Shown here in pieces: positions 1-7,830 of a DNA stretch of 10,321 bases. The position numbers were made by a program, and so were the translations under genes. Under the pieces are notes generated by a model. That model worked only from the letters and a program-made list of their open reading frames with translations, was not told the DNA's origin and ran no database searches. Source of the stretch: Sphingomonadales bacterium (GTDB lineage Bacteria > Pseudomonadota > Alphaproteobacteria > Sphingomonadales > Sphingomonadaceae); contig JAIVHR010000171.1 in NCBI GenBank assembly GCA_020200935.1, forward strand, positions 1 through 10,321, written 5' to 3'. Each line of letters opens with the position of its first letter. Position 1 is the first letter of the stretch.

Positions 1-1
1 C

Positions 2-445
2 CAGGCGGGGCAGGCCCCTGCCCCGGCCGCCAACGATGCCGATCCGCTGCCGATGCCCGCCAACGACGTCATCGATCTGCCGCTGCATGGCCGGATCGCC
101 GCCGGCCAGCCGATCGAGGCGATCGAGGGCCAGGACAGCATCGGCGTTCCCGCCGCCTTCCTCGGTTCGGGAGAGCATTTCGCGCTCGAAGTCTCGGGCG
201 ATTCAATGGTCGAGGAAGGCATCCTCGACGGCGATTATGCGCTGATCCGCAAGGCCGACACGGCGCGCGACGGCGAGATCGTCGTCGCCCTCGTCGACGA
301 TTTCGAGGCGACGCTGAAGACCTATCGGCACGAAGGCCAGATGGTCCGGCTCGATCCGGCCAACCGCCAGTACGAACCGCAGCGTTATTCCCCCGATCAG
401 GTGCGCATCCAGGGCACGCTCGCCGGGTTGCTGCGCCGCTACTGA
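2..445 (+). CDS. lexA: LexA SOS repressor, C-terminal part (5' end outside window)
   Basis: LexA represses DNA-damage (SOS) genes and inactivates itself by RecA*-stimulated self-cleavage. The frame is open from base 2, so the winged-helix DNA-binding half lies upstream of the window; about 147 residues remain, starting in the Pro/Ala-rich linker. Numbering from the in-frame Met at 53, the self-cleavage pair Ala17-Gly18 (bases 101-106, context HGRIAAGQP) is present, followed by the peptidase S24 domain with the nucleophile Ser51 (SGDSM, codon 203-205) and the general base Lys89 (ATLKTY, codon 317-319). All catalytic parts are intact, so this is a normal cleavable LexA. The Met at 53 is internal, not the true start. 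The stop overlaps the end of comEC, which converges from the other strand. Identification is secure; only completeness upstream is unknown. Confidence 0.95.
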   Translation, partial: QAGQAPAPAANDADPLPMPANDVIDLPLHGRIAAGQPIEAIEGQDSIGVPAAFLGSGEHFALEVSGDSMVEEGILDGDYALIRKADTARDGEIVVALVDDFEATLKTYRHEGQMVRLDPANRQYEPQRYSPDQVRIQGTLAGLLRRY

Positions 446-2568
446 CGCAGCCAGGGGTGATCGTCGCCGGGGTTCAGCACGGTCTCGATTCCGGGCGGGT
501 CGAGCCGTACCGCCAGCCCGCCAGTCTGCCGCAGCAAATCCCGGTCCGCCTTGATCCATCCGGGCGTGCAACTCGGCGGCAGCCGCCGGTCGCTGACGAC
601 GATGTCCGCCGCCGCGCATTCGGCGCGCAATGCCCGGATCGGCAGGTAATAGCTGCTGCGCGTCGCGAAGATCCGCCATTGCCGCCCGCCGCGCCACAGC
701 GTCACCCGGCAGCTGTCGCCATTGCACCAGGAGGCGGGCAGCGCATCGAGCGCCGCCGCCTCGGTCTCGGTCCCCGCCGTTTCGTTCAGAATGTCACGGA
801 CATACTCGCCGGCGCGCGGCCTCAACAGCGACAGCGTCCCGTCTTCGCCGCGCACCGCCATGTGCTTCCCGTCGCCGGTGACCAGGATATCGGGCGCCGG
901 GGTCAATAAAGCCCAGATCGTGCCGACCATGATCGGCAGTGCTCCCCAACGCTTGAGGCGAGTGCGCCAGAGGCAGATCCAGAGCCCGCCCAGCACGATC
1001 AGGCCGAAGGCGGCTTTCGGCATGCTCGGCAGCAACGCCACCGATCCCGGCGTCGCGGCGACGCCATGGGCGATGTCGAGCAGCAAGCCGATCGACTGGC
1101 CGACGAGCCACCAGACCGGCGCGCCGAGCCCCACCGTGTCGAGCAGCAAAGCCAGCGCTTCGAGCGGTATGATGACGAAGCCGGTGAGCGGGATGGCGAT
1201 GATATTGGCGAGCGCGCCGTAAAGCCCCGCCTTGTGGAAATGGAACAATGCGATCGGCATCAGCGCGATCTCGACGACGAGCCCGGTCAGCAGCAGACCG
1301 AGCGCGAACCGGCCGATCTTCGCCACCCAAGGCTCGTCGCGGCGCGAGAGCAATGCCCGGATCTTCGGATTGTCATGCAGCGCGATGATCGCCGTGACGG
1401 CCGCGAAACTGAGCTGGAAGCTCGGCCCGGTAAGGCTTTCGGGCCAGAAGAGCAGCACCACGACGGCGCCGGTGGCAACCAGTCGCAAGGTGATCGCATC
1501 GCGTCCCAACGCCAGCGCGGCCAGCACCAGCAATGCCGCGACGCAGGCGCGGATCGTCGGCACTTCGCTGCCGGTGAACAGCGTATAGCCGAGGCCGGCC
1601 AGCGCGCCCGCCGCCGCGGCGATCAGGATCAACGGCGCATGCAAGGCCAGCCGCCGGCTCAGCGCCAGCAATTTCAGCGCCAGCAGCATAACGACGCCGA
1701 TCACCGCGGTGACATGAAGACCGCTTATCGCAAGCAGATGAGCGAGGCCGCTGCGGCGCATCGCCTCGGCATCCTCGTCGCCGATCCGCCCGCGATCGCC
1801 GGTCGCCAACGTGGCGGCGATCGCGCCCGGCGCGCCGCCGACCTGCTCGGCCACATGCTGGGCGAGATCCTGCCGCGCCGCGGCGAGCAGCACCGCGGGT
1901 CCGCCCTCGGGCGCTTCCCGGACGATCCGGATCTCGCCCCATGCGCGGCCCGTCGCGCCGATCTCCTCGAACCAGGCGCGTTGGGCGAAATCGTAGGCCC
2001 CGGGGACGGCCGGACCCGGCGGCGGCATCAGCCGGGCCTCGAGCACGATCCAGGCGCCCGGCCGCAATTGCTCGCCGGCCGCTTCGGCATCGACATTGAC
2101 GCGGAACCGTTCGGGCAGCCGGTCGTCCGACGGGCGACGGACGATCAGCCGCACGGTGTCGCGGGCGGGGAGCAGTTCGACTTCCTCTATCTCGGCCATG
2201 AATTCGGCGGCGACGGGCCACTCGATCGGCCGCACATCGACGCTCTCGGCCCGCAGCCAGACGAGCGCCGTGCCGAGCGCCGCCGCCAGCGCGAATGCGG
2301 CGACCGCGCGGCTGCCGCGCCATCCGCCGCCAAGTGCGAGACCGGCCATGGCAATCGCCGCGGCCAGGGCGATGAAGGCCATCCAGCTCGTCTGCCGTTC
2401 GAGCAGGAACCAGGCACCGATCCCGACTCCGAGCCCGACCGGCAGCCACAAGGCCAATTGATCGCGCTCGGCCTCGAACAGCGCCTCGATCCACGCGCCC
2501 AACCGCCCGATGGCCGATTGCCGGTCGCCGGGCGCTATGCTAGGTCGCGCCGCGAAAATCCCCCTCAT
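439..2568 (-). CDS. comEC: ComEC/Rec2 family DNA-uptake membrane protein, degenerate C-terminal domain
   Basis: ComEC forms the inner-membrane channel that takes up single-stranded DNA in natural transformation. From ATG 2568 the protein is 709 residues. An N-terminal pair of membrane helices (about 35-100) is followed by a DUF4131-type soluble domain (about 110-215, with the typical [12 protein letters not shown] stretch) and the Competence domain, with the hallmark ISGLHV at 281-286 and many membrane helices to about 530. The last 150 residues (about 560-709, from [10 protein letters not shown]) sit where other ComECs carry a metallo-beta-lactamase domain, but no HxHxDH motif is present. 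The start is uncertain: the frame extends to a TTG at 2610 inside gltX, and ATG 2568 lacks a clear Shine-Dalgarno sequence. The gene is divergent from gltX with 25 bp between starts, and its end overlaps lexA by 7 nt. Whether the organism is naturally competent cannot be read from the window. Confidence 0.9.
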   Translation of the reverse strand: MRGIFAARPSIAPGDRQSAIGRLGAWIEALFEAERDQLALWLPVGLGVGIGAWFLLERQTSWMAFIALAAAIAMAGLALGGGWRGSRAVAAFALAAALGTALVWLRAESVDVRPIEWPVAAEFMAEIEEVELLPARDTVRLIVRRPSDDRLPERFRVNVDAEAAGEQLRPGAWIVLEARLMPPPGPAVPGAYDFAQRAWFEEIGATGRAWGEIRIVREAPEGGPAVLLAAARQDLAQHVAEQVGGAPGAIAATLATGDRGRIGDEDAEAMRRSGLAHLLAISGLHVTAVIGVVMLLALKLLALSRRLALHAPLILIAAAAGALAGLGYTLFTGSEVPTIRACVAALLVLAALALGRDAITLRLVATGAVVVLLFWPESLTGPSFQLSFAAVTAIIALHDNPKIRALLSRRDEPWVAKIGRFALGLLLTGLVVEIALMPIALFHFHKAGLYGALANIIAIPLTGFVIIPLEALALLLDTVGLGAPVWWLVGQSIGLLLDIAHGVAATPGSVALLPSMPKAAFGLIVLGGLWICLWRTRLKRWGALPIMVGTIWALLTPAPDILVTGDGKHMAVRGEDGTLSLLRPRAGEYVRDILNETAGTETEAAALDALPASWCNGDSCRVTLWRGGRQWRIFATRSSYYLPIRALRAECAAADIVVSDRRLPPSCTPGWIKADRDLLRQTGGLAVRLDPPGIETVLNPGDDHPWLRQ
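2518..2546 (+). promoter_or_regulatory. Candidate gltX-gltA promoter inside comEC
   Basis: TTGCCGG (2518-2524), 14 nt, then GCTAGGTC (2539-2546). This resembles the housekeeping promoter consensus described for Caulobacter (TTGACGS, 10-14 nt, GCTANAWC), with one mismatch in each element. It would give a 5' leader of roughly 40 nt before the gltX GTG. It lies within the first codons of comEC on the other strand, as the tight divergent layout requires. By eye only. Confidence 0.45.
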
Positions 2569-2580
2569 CGGAACAGTCTT

Positions 2581-2585
2581 GGAGA
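2581..2585 (+). promoter_or_regulatory. Ribosome binding site setting the gltX GTG start
   Basis: GGAGA stands 9 nt (counted from GGAG) before the GTG at 2594. The frame is open upstream to an ATG at 2510, but that extension adds 28 residues that do not look like GluRS and overlaps the candidate promoter. The site therefore favours GTG 2594, which places the protein start 13 residues before the conserved FAPSPTG block. Confidence 0.7.
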
Positions 2586-2593
2586 AACTGCGC

Positions 2594-4018
2594 GTGGGCG
2601 CAACCGACAATCAGCAGCGCGTCGTCACCCGCTTCGCGCCCTCGCCGACCGGCTTCCTCCATATCGGCGGCGCGCGGACGGCCTTGTTCAACTGGCTCTT
2701 CGCCCGCCACCATGGCGGCGAGTTCAAGCTCCGCATCGAGGATACCGACCGCAAGCGATCGACCGACGAGGCGATCCACGCCATCCTCGACGGCATGCGC
2801 TGGCTCGGGCTCGATTGGGACGGCGAGGAAATCTACCAGTTTTCGCGCGCCGACCGCCATGCCGAGATCGCGCATGAGCTGCTCGAAAAGGGCGCGGCCT
2901 ATCGCTGCTATCTGAGCCAGGAAGAATTGCAGGCGATGCGCGAAACGGCGCAGGCCGAGCGCAAGCCGTTTCGCGTCCGCAGCCCGTGGCGCGACCGCGA
3001 TCCCGGCGAGGTGCCGGCCGACGCGCCGTCGGTGGTGCGGTTGAAGGCGCCGCAGGAGGGCGAAACGGTTATCGAGGACGCGGTCCAGGGCAGTGTGCGC
3101 GTCAGCCATGCCGAGATCGACGATTTCGTCATGCTGCGCGCCGACGGCACACCGACCTACATGCTCGCGGTTGCCGTCGACGATCATGACATGGGCGTCA
3201 CCCACTGTATCCGCGGCGACGATCATCTCAACAACGCCTTCCGCCAGCGCGCGCTGATCGACGCGATGGGCTGGGACCATATGGTCTATGCCCATGTGCC
3301 GATGATCCACGGCCATGACGGCGCGAAACTCTCCAAGCGGCATGGCGCGCTCGGCGTCGAGAGTTATCGCGACGAGATGGGGATCCTGCCCGAAGCTTTG
3401 TTCAACTATCTGCTGCGGCTCGGCTGGGGCCATGGCGATGACGAGATCATCAGCCGCGATCAGGCGGTCGAATGGTTCGGCCTCGACAATGTCGGCAAGT
3501 CGCCGGCGCGCTTCGACGTCAAGAAGCTCGAAAATCTGAACGGCCATTATATCCGCGAAGCCGACGATGCGCGGCTCGCCGAAATCGTCGCGCCGCGCGT
3601 CGCCGCCCATCTCGGTCGTGAGCTGCATGCAGAGGGCATAACCCTGCTGCAGCGCAGCATGGCTTCGGTCAAGATGCGCGCCAAGACGGTGCATGAGCTA
3701 GTGGACGGCACGCTTTTTCTTTTTCGCACCCGCCCACTCAAGCTGGACGAGAAGGCCGAAAAGCTGCTAGAAGATGCCGACCGGGCGTTGCTCGCGGAGC
3801 TTCATGGCGACCTTTCGGCCGTCGAAGACTGGCGCGAGGACGTTCTCGACACGGCGGTCCGGAATTTCGCCGAAGCCCGCGACCTCAAGCTGGGCAAAGT
3901 GGCGCAGCCGCTGCGCGCCGCGCTGACCGGACAAGCCGTGTCCCCGGGCATTTTCGACGTGCTGCTGCTACTCGGCCGCGAGGAGTCTCTGGCACGGATC
4001 GCCGATCAGGCCGCGTAA
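2594..4018 (+). CDS. gltX: Glutamyl-tRNA synthetase (class I)
   Basis: Charges tRNA-Glu with glutamate in the cytoplasm. Many alphaproteobacteria carry two gltX genes and a GatCAB route to Gln-tRNA; whether this copy is discriminating cannot be told from sequence alone. From the GTG start the protein is 474 residues, the usual bacterial length. The class I signatures are clear: FAPSPTG followed by HIGG at 23-26 (HIGH motif) and KLSKR at 245-249 (KMSKS motif), with the GluRS-specific [11 protein letters not shown] helix between. Only one cysteine (Cys105, in YRCYLS) stands where zinc-binding GluRS such as that of E. coli has a Cys/His cluster, so this is a zinc-free type. The C-terminal anticodon-binding part begins at about residue 340, and its codon use changes abruptly (see findings). 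gltA follows after 13 nt, consistent with an operon linking glutamyl-tRNA supply to the TCA entry step. Confidence 0.97.
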   Translation: MGATDNQQRVVTRFAPSPTGFLHIGGARTALFNWLFARHHGGEFKLRIEDTDRKRSTDEAIHAILDGMRWLGLDWDGEEIYQFSRADRHAEIAHELLEKGAAYRCYLSQEELQAMRETAQAERKPFRVRSPWRDRDPGEVPADAPSVVRLKAPQEGETVIEDAVQGSVRVSHAEIDDFVMLRADGTPTYMLAVAVDDHDMGVTHCIRGDDHLNNAFRQRALIDAMGWDHMVYAHVPMIHGHDGAKLSKRHGALGVESYRDEMGILPEALFNYLLRLGWGHGDDEIISRDQAVEWFGLDNVGKSPARFDVKKLENLNGHYIREADDARLAEIVAPRVAAHLGRELHAEGITLLQRSMASVKMRAKTVHELVDGTLFLFRTRPLKLDEKAEKLLEDADRALLAELHGDLSAVEDWREDVLDTAVRNFAEARDLKLGKVAQPLRAALTGQAVSPGIFDVLLLLGREESLARIADQAA

Positions 4019-4024
4019 AAGGAG
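4019..4024 (+). promoter_or_regulatory. Ribosome binding site choosing the gltA start
   Basis: AAGGAG lies directly after the gltX stop. Two in-frame ATGs follow, at 4026 (1 nt away, too close for initiation) and 4032 (7 nt away, ideal). The site therefore selects 4032. It also fills the gltX-gltA gap, leaving no room for a separate promoter or terminator between them. Confidence 0.8.
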
Positions 4025-4031
4025 CATGACA

Positions 4032-5315
4032 ATGGCTGACACCGCCGAATTTACGATCGAGGGGGAGAAATACGAATATCCCGTCCTGTCCGGTTCGTGC
4101 GGTCCCGACGTCATCGACATCCGCAAACTCTATGGCGATGCCAACGTCTTCACCTTCGATCCCGGCTTCAAGGCGACGGCGAGCTGCGAATCGGGCCTGA
4201 CCTTCATCAACGGCCGCGAGGGCGTGCTGCTCCATCGCGGCTATCCGATCGATCAGCTGGCCCAGCAATCGAGCTTCATGGAGGTCGCCTATCTGCTGCT
4301 GAACGGCGAATTGCCCTCGAAGGACGAGTTCGAGGATTTCGAGCGCACCATCACGCTTCACACGATGGTCCATGAGCAGCTCAAGACGCTTTACAACGGC
4401 TTCAGGCGCGACGCCCATCCGATGGCGATCATGTGCGGCGTCGTCGGCGCCCTGAGCGCCTTCTATCACGATTCGACCGACATCACCGATCCCGAGCAGC
4501 GGACCATCGCATCGCACCGGATGATCGCCAAGATGCCGACGATCGCGGCGATGGCCTACAAATATTCGATCGGCCAGCCCTTCCTCTATCCCGACAACAG
4601 CCTTTCCTATGTCGGCAATTTCCTGCGCATGACCTTCGGCGTTCCGGCCGAAGATTACCGGGTGAACCCGGTAATCGAGCGCGCGATGGACCGGATCTTC
4701 ATCCTCCATGCCGATCACGAGCAGAATGCCTCGACATCCACCGTCCGGCTGGCGGGCTCCTCGGGCGCCAATCCCTTCGCCTGCATCGCGGCCGGCATCG
4801 CCTGCCTCTGGGGACCGGCGCATGGCGGCGCCAACGAGGCGGCGCTCCGCATGCTGCACGAGATCGGCACACCCGATCAGATCGGCAAATATATCGACCG
4901 GGCGAAGGACAAGGATGATCCCTTCCGGCTGATGGGCTTCGGCCACCGGGTCTACAAGAATTTCGATCCGCGGGCGAAGGTGATGAAGGAAACCGCCGCC
5001 GCCGTGCTCGAAGAGCTCGGCGTCGACGATCCGATCTTCGACGTCGCGCGCGAGCTCGAGCAGATCGCGCTCGAGGACGAATATTTCATCGAGAAGAAGC
5101 TCTATCCGAATGTCGATTTCTATTCGGGCGTGATCCTGTCGGCGATCGGCTTTCCGACGACGATGTTCACCGTGCTTTTCGCGCTGGCCCGCACAGTCGG
5201 CTGGGTCGCCCAGTGGAACGAGATGATTTCCGATCCCGCCCAGACGATCGGCCGCCCGCGCCAGCTCTATACCGGCCCCGAAATGCGCGACTACACGCCA
5301 ATCGGCGAGCGCTAA
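4032..5315 (+). CDS. gltA: Citrate synthase (type II)
   Basis: Condenses acetyl-CoA with oxaloacetate to citrate, the first step of the TCA cycle. From ATG 4032 the protein is 427 residues, the same length as the E. coli enzyme, and the catalytic triad falls at the same numbers: His264 (GPAHGGANE), His305 (GFGHRVYKN) and Asp362 (NVDFYSG). The N-terminal beta-rich segment (about residues 1-45) typical of the hexameric, NADH-regulated type II enzymes of Gram-negatives is present, so allosteric control is expected from the family, though not shown here. The start is set by AAGGAG with 7-nt spacing; the ATG at 4026 is too near it. It sits in an operon with gltX. Its stop codon overlaps that of the convergent kinase-like gene (shared CTAA at 5312-5315). 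Nothing is missing or altered. Confidence 0.98.
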   Translation: MADTAEFTIEGEKYEYPVLSGSCGPDVIDIRKLYGDANVFTFDPGFKATASCESGLTFINGREGVLLHRGYPIDQLAQQSSFMEVAYLLLNGELPSKDEFEDFERTITLHTMVHEQLKTLYNGFRRDAHPMAIMCGVVGALSAFYHDSTDITDPEQRTIASHRMIAKMPTIAAMAYKYSIGQPFLYPDNSLSYVGNFLRMTFGVPAEDYRVNPVIERAMDRIFILHADHEQNASTSTVRLAGSSGANPFACIAAGIACLWGPAHGGANEAALRMLHEIGTPDQIGKYIDRAKDKDDPFRLMGFGHRVYKNFDPRAKVMKETAAAVLEELGVDDPIFDVARELEQIALEDEYFIEKKLYPNVDFYSGVILSAIGFPTTMFTVLFALARTVGWVAQWNEMISDPAQTIGRPRQLYTGPEMRDYTPIGER

Positions 5316-5323
5316 CCCTCGCC
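5304..5323. terminator. Candidate bidirectional hairpin over the gltA / kinase-like stop codons
   Basis: GGCGAG (5304-5309) and CTCGCC (5318-5323) form a perfect 6-bp GC-rich stem around an 8-nt loop that contains the stop codons of both convergent genes. There is no T tract on either side, so it is not a classical intrinsic terminator. It may slow or stabilise both 3' ends, or may be chance in GC-rich sequence. Confidence 0.3.
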
Positions 5324-6691
5324 CGTAGGCAAGGTCAGCACGAAGCGCGCGCCCTGCCCCGGCGCGCTGTCGACATCGATATCGCCCCCCATCGCCCGAG
5401 CCAGCCGGCGCGAAATGTAGAGGCCGAGCCCGCTGCCCGGTTCGGAAGCGCCGAGCCGTTCGAATTTCTCGAAGATGCGCGGCTGATCCTCCTTGGCGAT
5501 GCCGCGTCCCTGATCGGCGACGATGACCGCGGCGAGATCGCCCTCGGCCTCGCTTCTGATCCAGACCTGGCTGTCCTCGGGCGCATAGCGCACCGCATTG
5601 CCGATCAAATTGACGAGGATCTGCAGCACGCGCTGATAATCGCCGATCGCGGCGAGGCTTTCATCCTCGGGCGGCGCATCGACCCGGATATGCTTGTCGT
5701 CGGCGCGCACCGACAACAGCCCGGCCGCCTGGCGCGCGATCTCGGCGAGGTCGATCGCCTCGCGGCGCGGTTCGAAATCCTCGCGTTCGACCGCCTGCAG
5801 ATCGGAGAGATCGCCGATCAGCGCCAGCAGGTGCCGTCCGGCCTGGGCGATGTCGGAGGCATATTCGGCATAGTCATCGCGGAGCGGGCCGTCCTCCTCG
5901 GCGCGGATGCTTTCGGCGCTGGCGACGATGCGGTCGATCGGCGCGCGCAGCGCCCTGTCGAGCTGGGTGCCGAGCGCGTCTGGAATCGTCTCGGGCGACA
6001 GCTCGCCGTCATCGGGCGCCGCTTGCGCACCCTCGACAATGCGCACGCTGCCGCGAAAGCCCGCAAAGTCGCCGCGTCCGTCGATCAGCGGCAGCCCCGA
6101 CAATTCATAGAGCCCGCCCGGCGCCTCTCGCAAAGCAGCCGGCTGGCGCTCGAACCGTTCGTGCTCGGCGAGCGCGCGCAGGATCGGCAGTTCGTCGCGC
6201 TCGCCGTCTCCGAAGCGGAACAGGCTGGTCAGCGGCTGGCCGACGAAACGGCCGATATCGCCGATCGTTTCGCGCGCATCGGCCGAAATCGACACCAGCC
6301 GCAAGGACCGGTCAGTCTCCCAGAACCAGTCGCCCCCGGCGCGGTGATAGGCATCCGGGCGGCCCGCCTCGGGCTCATCCCGCGGCGTGTAGGGTTGCTT
6401 CTCGCGCCAGCCCGAAAGCGACAGCCGGACATCGTCGCCATCGGGCTCGGCCTGCACCGTGAGTTCGAGATCGGTGTCGCCTTCGGCTGCGAGCACCTGG
6501 CGCGAAACCAGCAGCCCCAACCGCGAGGCGAGCCGCGCAAGTTCGGCGATCTGCGGCACCGCGAGCGGTCCGTCCTTCGCCCCGCCGGCCTGGCGGTGCA
6601 GCCGGGCAAGCCGCGGGTCGGCTTCGACCAGCCGTCCCTCGGCGTCGAGCCGACCGCGCACCGGCGCGTCGATCGGCACCGCGCCGCTCAC
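5312..6691 (-). CDS. PAS-domain histidine-kinase-like protein lacking the H-box histidine
   Basis: A soluble 459-residue protein with no membrane helix or signal peptide, so a cytoplasmic sensor. Order: an N-terminal region (1-100) resembling a weak PAS fold; a clear PAS domain at about 112-222 (GGDWFWETD near 119-127, [10 protein letters not shown] at 211-220); a DHp-like helical hairpin at about 235-300; and a HATPase domain at about 345-457. The ATP-binding boxes look intact: N box with Asn361/Asn365, G1 D393-Q-G-R-G397, F box FEKF 407-410, G2 GSGLG 419-423. The DHp position that should be the phosphorylated His in an H-[ED]-L-R-[TS]-P motif reads R246-A-L-R-A-P, so ordinary autophosphorylation is not expected. 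The GTG start at 6691 is chosen because it overlaps the stop of the upstream DUF2336-type gene as GTGA, implying translational coupling; the frame runs to 6808, but inside that gene. No receiver domain or response-regulator gene is adjacent. It may act as a pseudokinase, as Caulobacter DivL (Tyr at this position) does. Confidence 0.82.
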   Translation of the reverse strand: MSGAVPIDAPVRGRLDAEGRLVEADPRLARLHRQAGGAKDGPLAVPQIAELARLASRLGLLVSRQVLAAEGDTDLELTVQAEPDGDDVRLSLSGWREKQPYTPRDEPEAGRPDAYHRAGGDWFWETDRSLRLVSISADARETIGDIGRFVGQPLTSLFRFGDGERDELPILRALAEHERFERQPAALREAPGGLYELSGLPLIDGRGDFAGFRGSVRIVEGAQAAPDDGELSPETIPDALGTQLDRALRAPIDRIVASAESIRAEEDGPLRDDYAEYASDIAQAGRHLLALIGDLSDLQAVEREDFEPRREAIDLAEIARQAAGLLSVRADDKHIRVDAPPEDESLAAIGDYQRVLQILVNLIGNAVRYAPEDSQVWIRSEAEGDLAAVIVADQGRGIAKEDQPRIFEKFERLGASEPGSGLGLYISRRLARAMGGDIDVDSAPGQGARFVLTLPTGEG

Positions 6692-7791
6692 GACGCCCCG
6701 CCCCGCCCGATCGCGGTCAGCGCATCGCGATAGGCCGGCGCGCGCCGCCAATGATCGAGCATTTGTCCGGCGCCCGCTGCATCGAGCGAATCCCACACTC
6801 CGAGCCATTCAGGAGCACCACCGGGGTGCGCCGGATCGTCGCCGAGCGCACCGAGCAGCGCCATCACCAATGAAGCGCCGGCGTCGCGATCGATGCCTGC
6901 GGCGCGCAGCAGCAGCGCATGGCCGAGGCCGTCGGGATCGCCGGCGAGCGCCCAGACATTGGCGATATCGATCTCCGCGGCACTGCCGAGCAACCCGCAA
7001 TAGAGCGCGATCCGGCCCGCTTCGAGCGCTTCGCGCAACAATTCCGCATCGCCCGCATCGAGCGAGGCGGCTAGCGCCGCGGCGGCTTCGAGCAGCCCGC
7101 TTTCCTCGCGCATATCCGCACAGAGCCGATCGGCTGCGCCCGAGACCGAGCGGTCGATCTCGTTGGCCGGCGCATCATGGCGCTCGACGGCATAGTGACG
7201 CAATGCCGCGGCGACCTGCCAGATCAGGGATTCCCGGATGTCGGCCGGCACATCGCCGAGCGGCAGCCGGGGATCCTCGAAGCGCAGATTGGCGCGGCTT
7301 TCGGCGATCAGCAGCGCCATCGCCGCGCTGCTCTGCGGATCGGAACCTTCGCCGACCAGACCGCTCAGCCGCTGTCCCGGCGATCCGCCCTCTCGCAATC
7401 GCCGTCCGGCCTCGTGCATGTCCGAACGTTCGAGCGCCAGTGCGACAATGCGTGCATCGGGCAGCAGCCCGGCCTGTTCGAGGATCGGCGCGGCGATCGC
7501 GACATGACCGGCGCCGAGCGAGGCTTCGAGGCTGTCATTCGGAGGAAGCGCGTCATCGGCGAGGATCGCGCCGCGCAATTCGTCCTCGATCTCCTCGATC
7601 AGCCGGTGCGAAATCCGCTCGATCGCCAGCCGCTGGCGGTCGCTCAATCGCAGGGGATAGGGGTCGGTCAGCTCGCGCAAGGCGGCGGCCGCGCGCTCGC
7701 CCTGCCGGCGGCTCAGACGCACGGCGGCCGCGCGCAGCGCTTCATCGCGCTGCCCGCCCGGATTCGCGTCATTCTGGCCCCGCTCGGACAT
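6688..7791 (-). CDS. DUF2336-type helical protein
   Basis: A 367-residue, Ala/Leu/Arg/Glu-rich, soluble, mostly helical protein. Residues about 50-140 show the pattern I associate with the alphaproteobacterial family DUF2336: a stretch with LSDRQRLAIERISHRLIEEI, then a segment reading VAIAAPILEQAGLLPDARIV. That family has no established biochemical role, and it is often found near or fused to signalling genes. The remainder (about 150-367) is also helical, with no catalytic motif I recognise. The kinase-like gene downstream overlaps it by 4 nt, so the two products are probably made together and may interact (inference). No Shine-Dalgarno sequence precedes the ATG at 7791; a TATAGA -10 element ends 7 bases upstream, suggesting a leaderless mRNA. 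The family assignment is by pattern recognition and should be confirmed by a profile search. Confidence 0.7.
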   Translation of the reverse strand: MSERGQNDANPGGQRDEALRAAAVRLSRRQGERAAAALRELTDPYPLRLSDRQRLAIERISHRLIEEIEDELRGAILADDALPPNDSLEASLGAGHVAIAAPILEQAGLLPDARIVALALERSDMHEAGRRLREGGSPGQRLSGLVGEGSDPQSSAAMALLIAESRANLRFEDPRLPLGDVPADIRESLIWQVAAALRHYAVERHDAPANEIDRSVSGAADRLCADMREESGLLEAAAALAASLDAGDAELLREALEAGRIALYCGLLGSAAEIDIANVWALAGDPDGLGHALLLRAAGIDRDAGASLVMALLGALGDDPAHPGGAPEWLGVWDSLDAAGAGQMLDHWRRAPAYRDALTAIGRGGAS

Positions 7792-7797
7792 GCGCGA

Positions 7798-7830
7798 TCT
7801 ATAGGCCGATCGTCGTTAAGACGATGCTAA
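7798..7830 (-). promoter_or_regulatory. Candidate CtrA-type box and promoter of the DUF2336-type gene
   Basis: Reading the minus strand: TTAG, 7 nt, TTAAC (7830 down to 7815), then 11 nt, then TATAGA (7803-7798), 6 nt, then ATG at 7791. TTAG-N7-TTAAC differs by one base from the alphaproteobacterial CtrA box TTAA-N7-TTAAC. With transcription starting at or near the A of the ATG, the box would be centred near -32, the usual place for CtrA-activated promoters. A 6-bp inverted repeat (ATCGTC / GACGAT, 7809-7825, 5-nt spacer) overlaps the box. The box also contains the stop codon of the gene upstream. The motif is short, so chance is possible. Confidence 0.4.

Noticed and set aside
2510..2593. 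Upstream ATG extension of gltX
   Set aside because: The extra 28 residues do not match GluRS N-termini, overlap the candidate promoter, and are replaced by a GTG start with a proper ribosome binding site.
1066..2877. 603-codon open frame on the plus strand
   Set aside because: It is antisense to comEC and runs on into gltX in another frame. The protein is low-complexity, rich in Arg, Gln and Asp, with no family resemblance; such frames arise from GC-rich third positions.
3713..3725. T-rich run in gltX as a terminator or slippage site
   Set aside because: There is no preceding hairpin, the frame stays open through gltX, and the encoded residues (LFLF) fit the protein; it is used only as part of the codon-usage observation.
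5213..6733. 506-codon open frame on the plus strand
   Set aside because: It overlaps the end of gltA and is antisense to the kinase-like gene, whose domains are clear; no independent start signal or family was seen.
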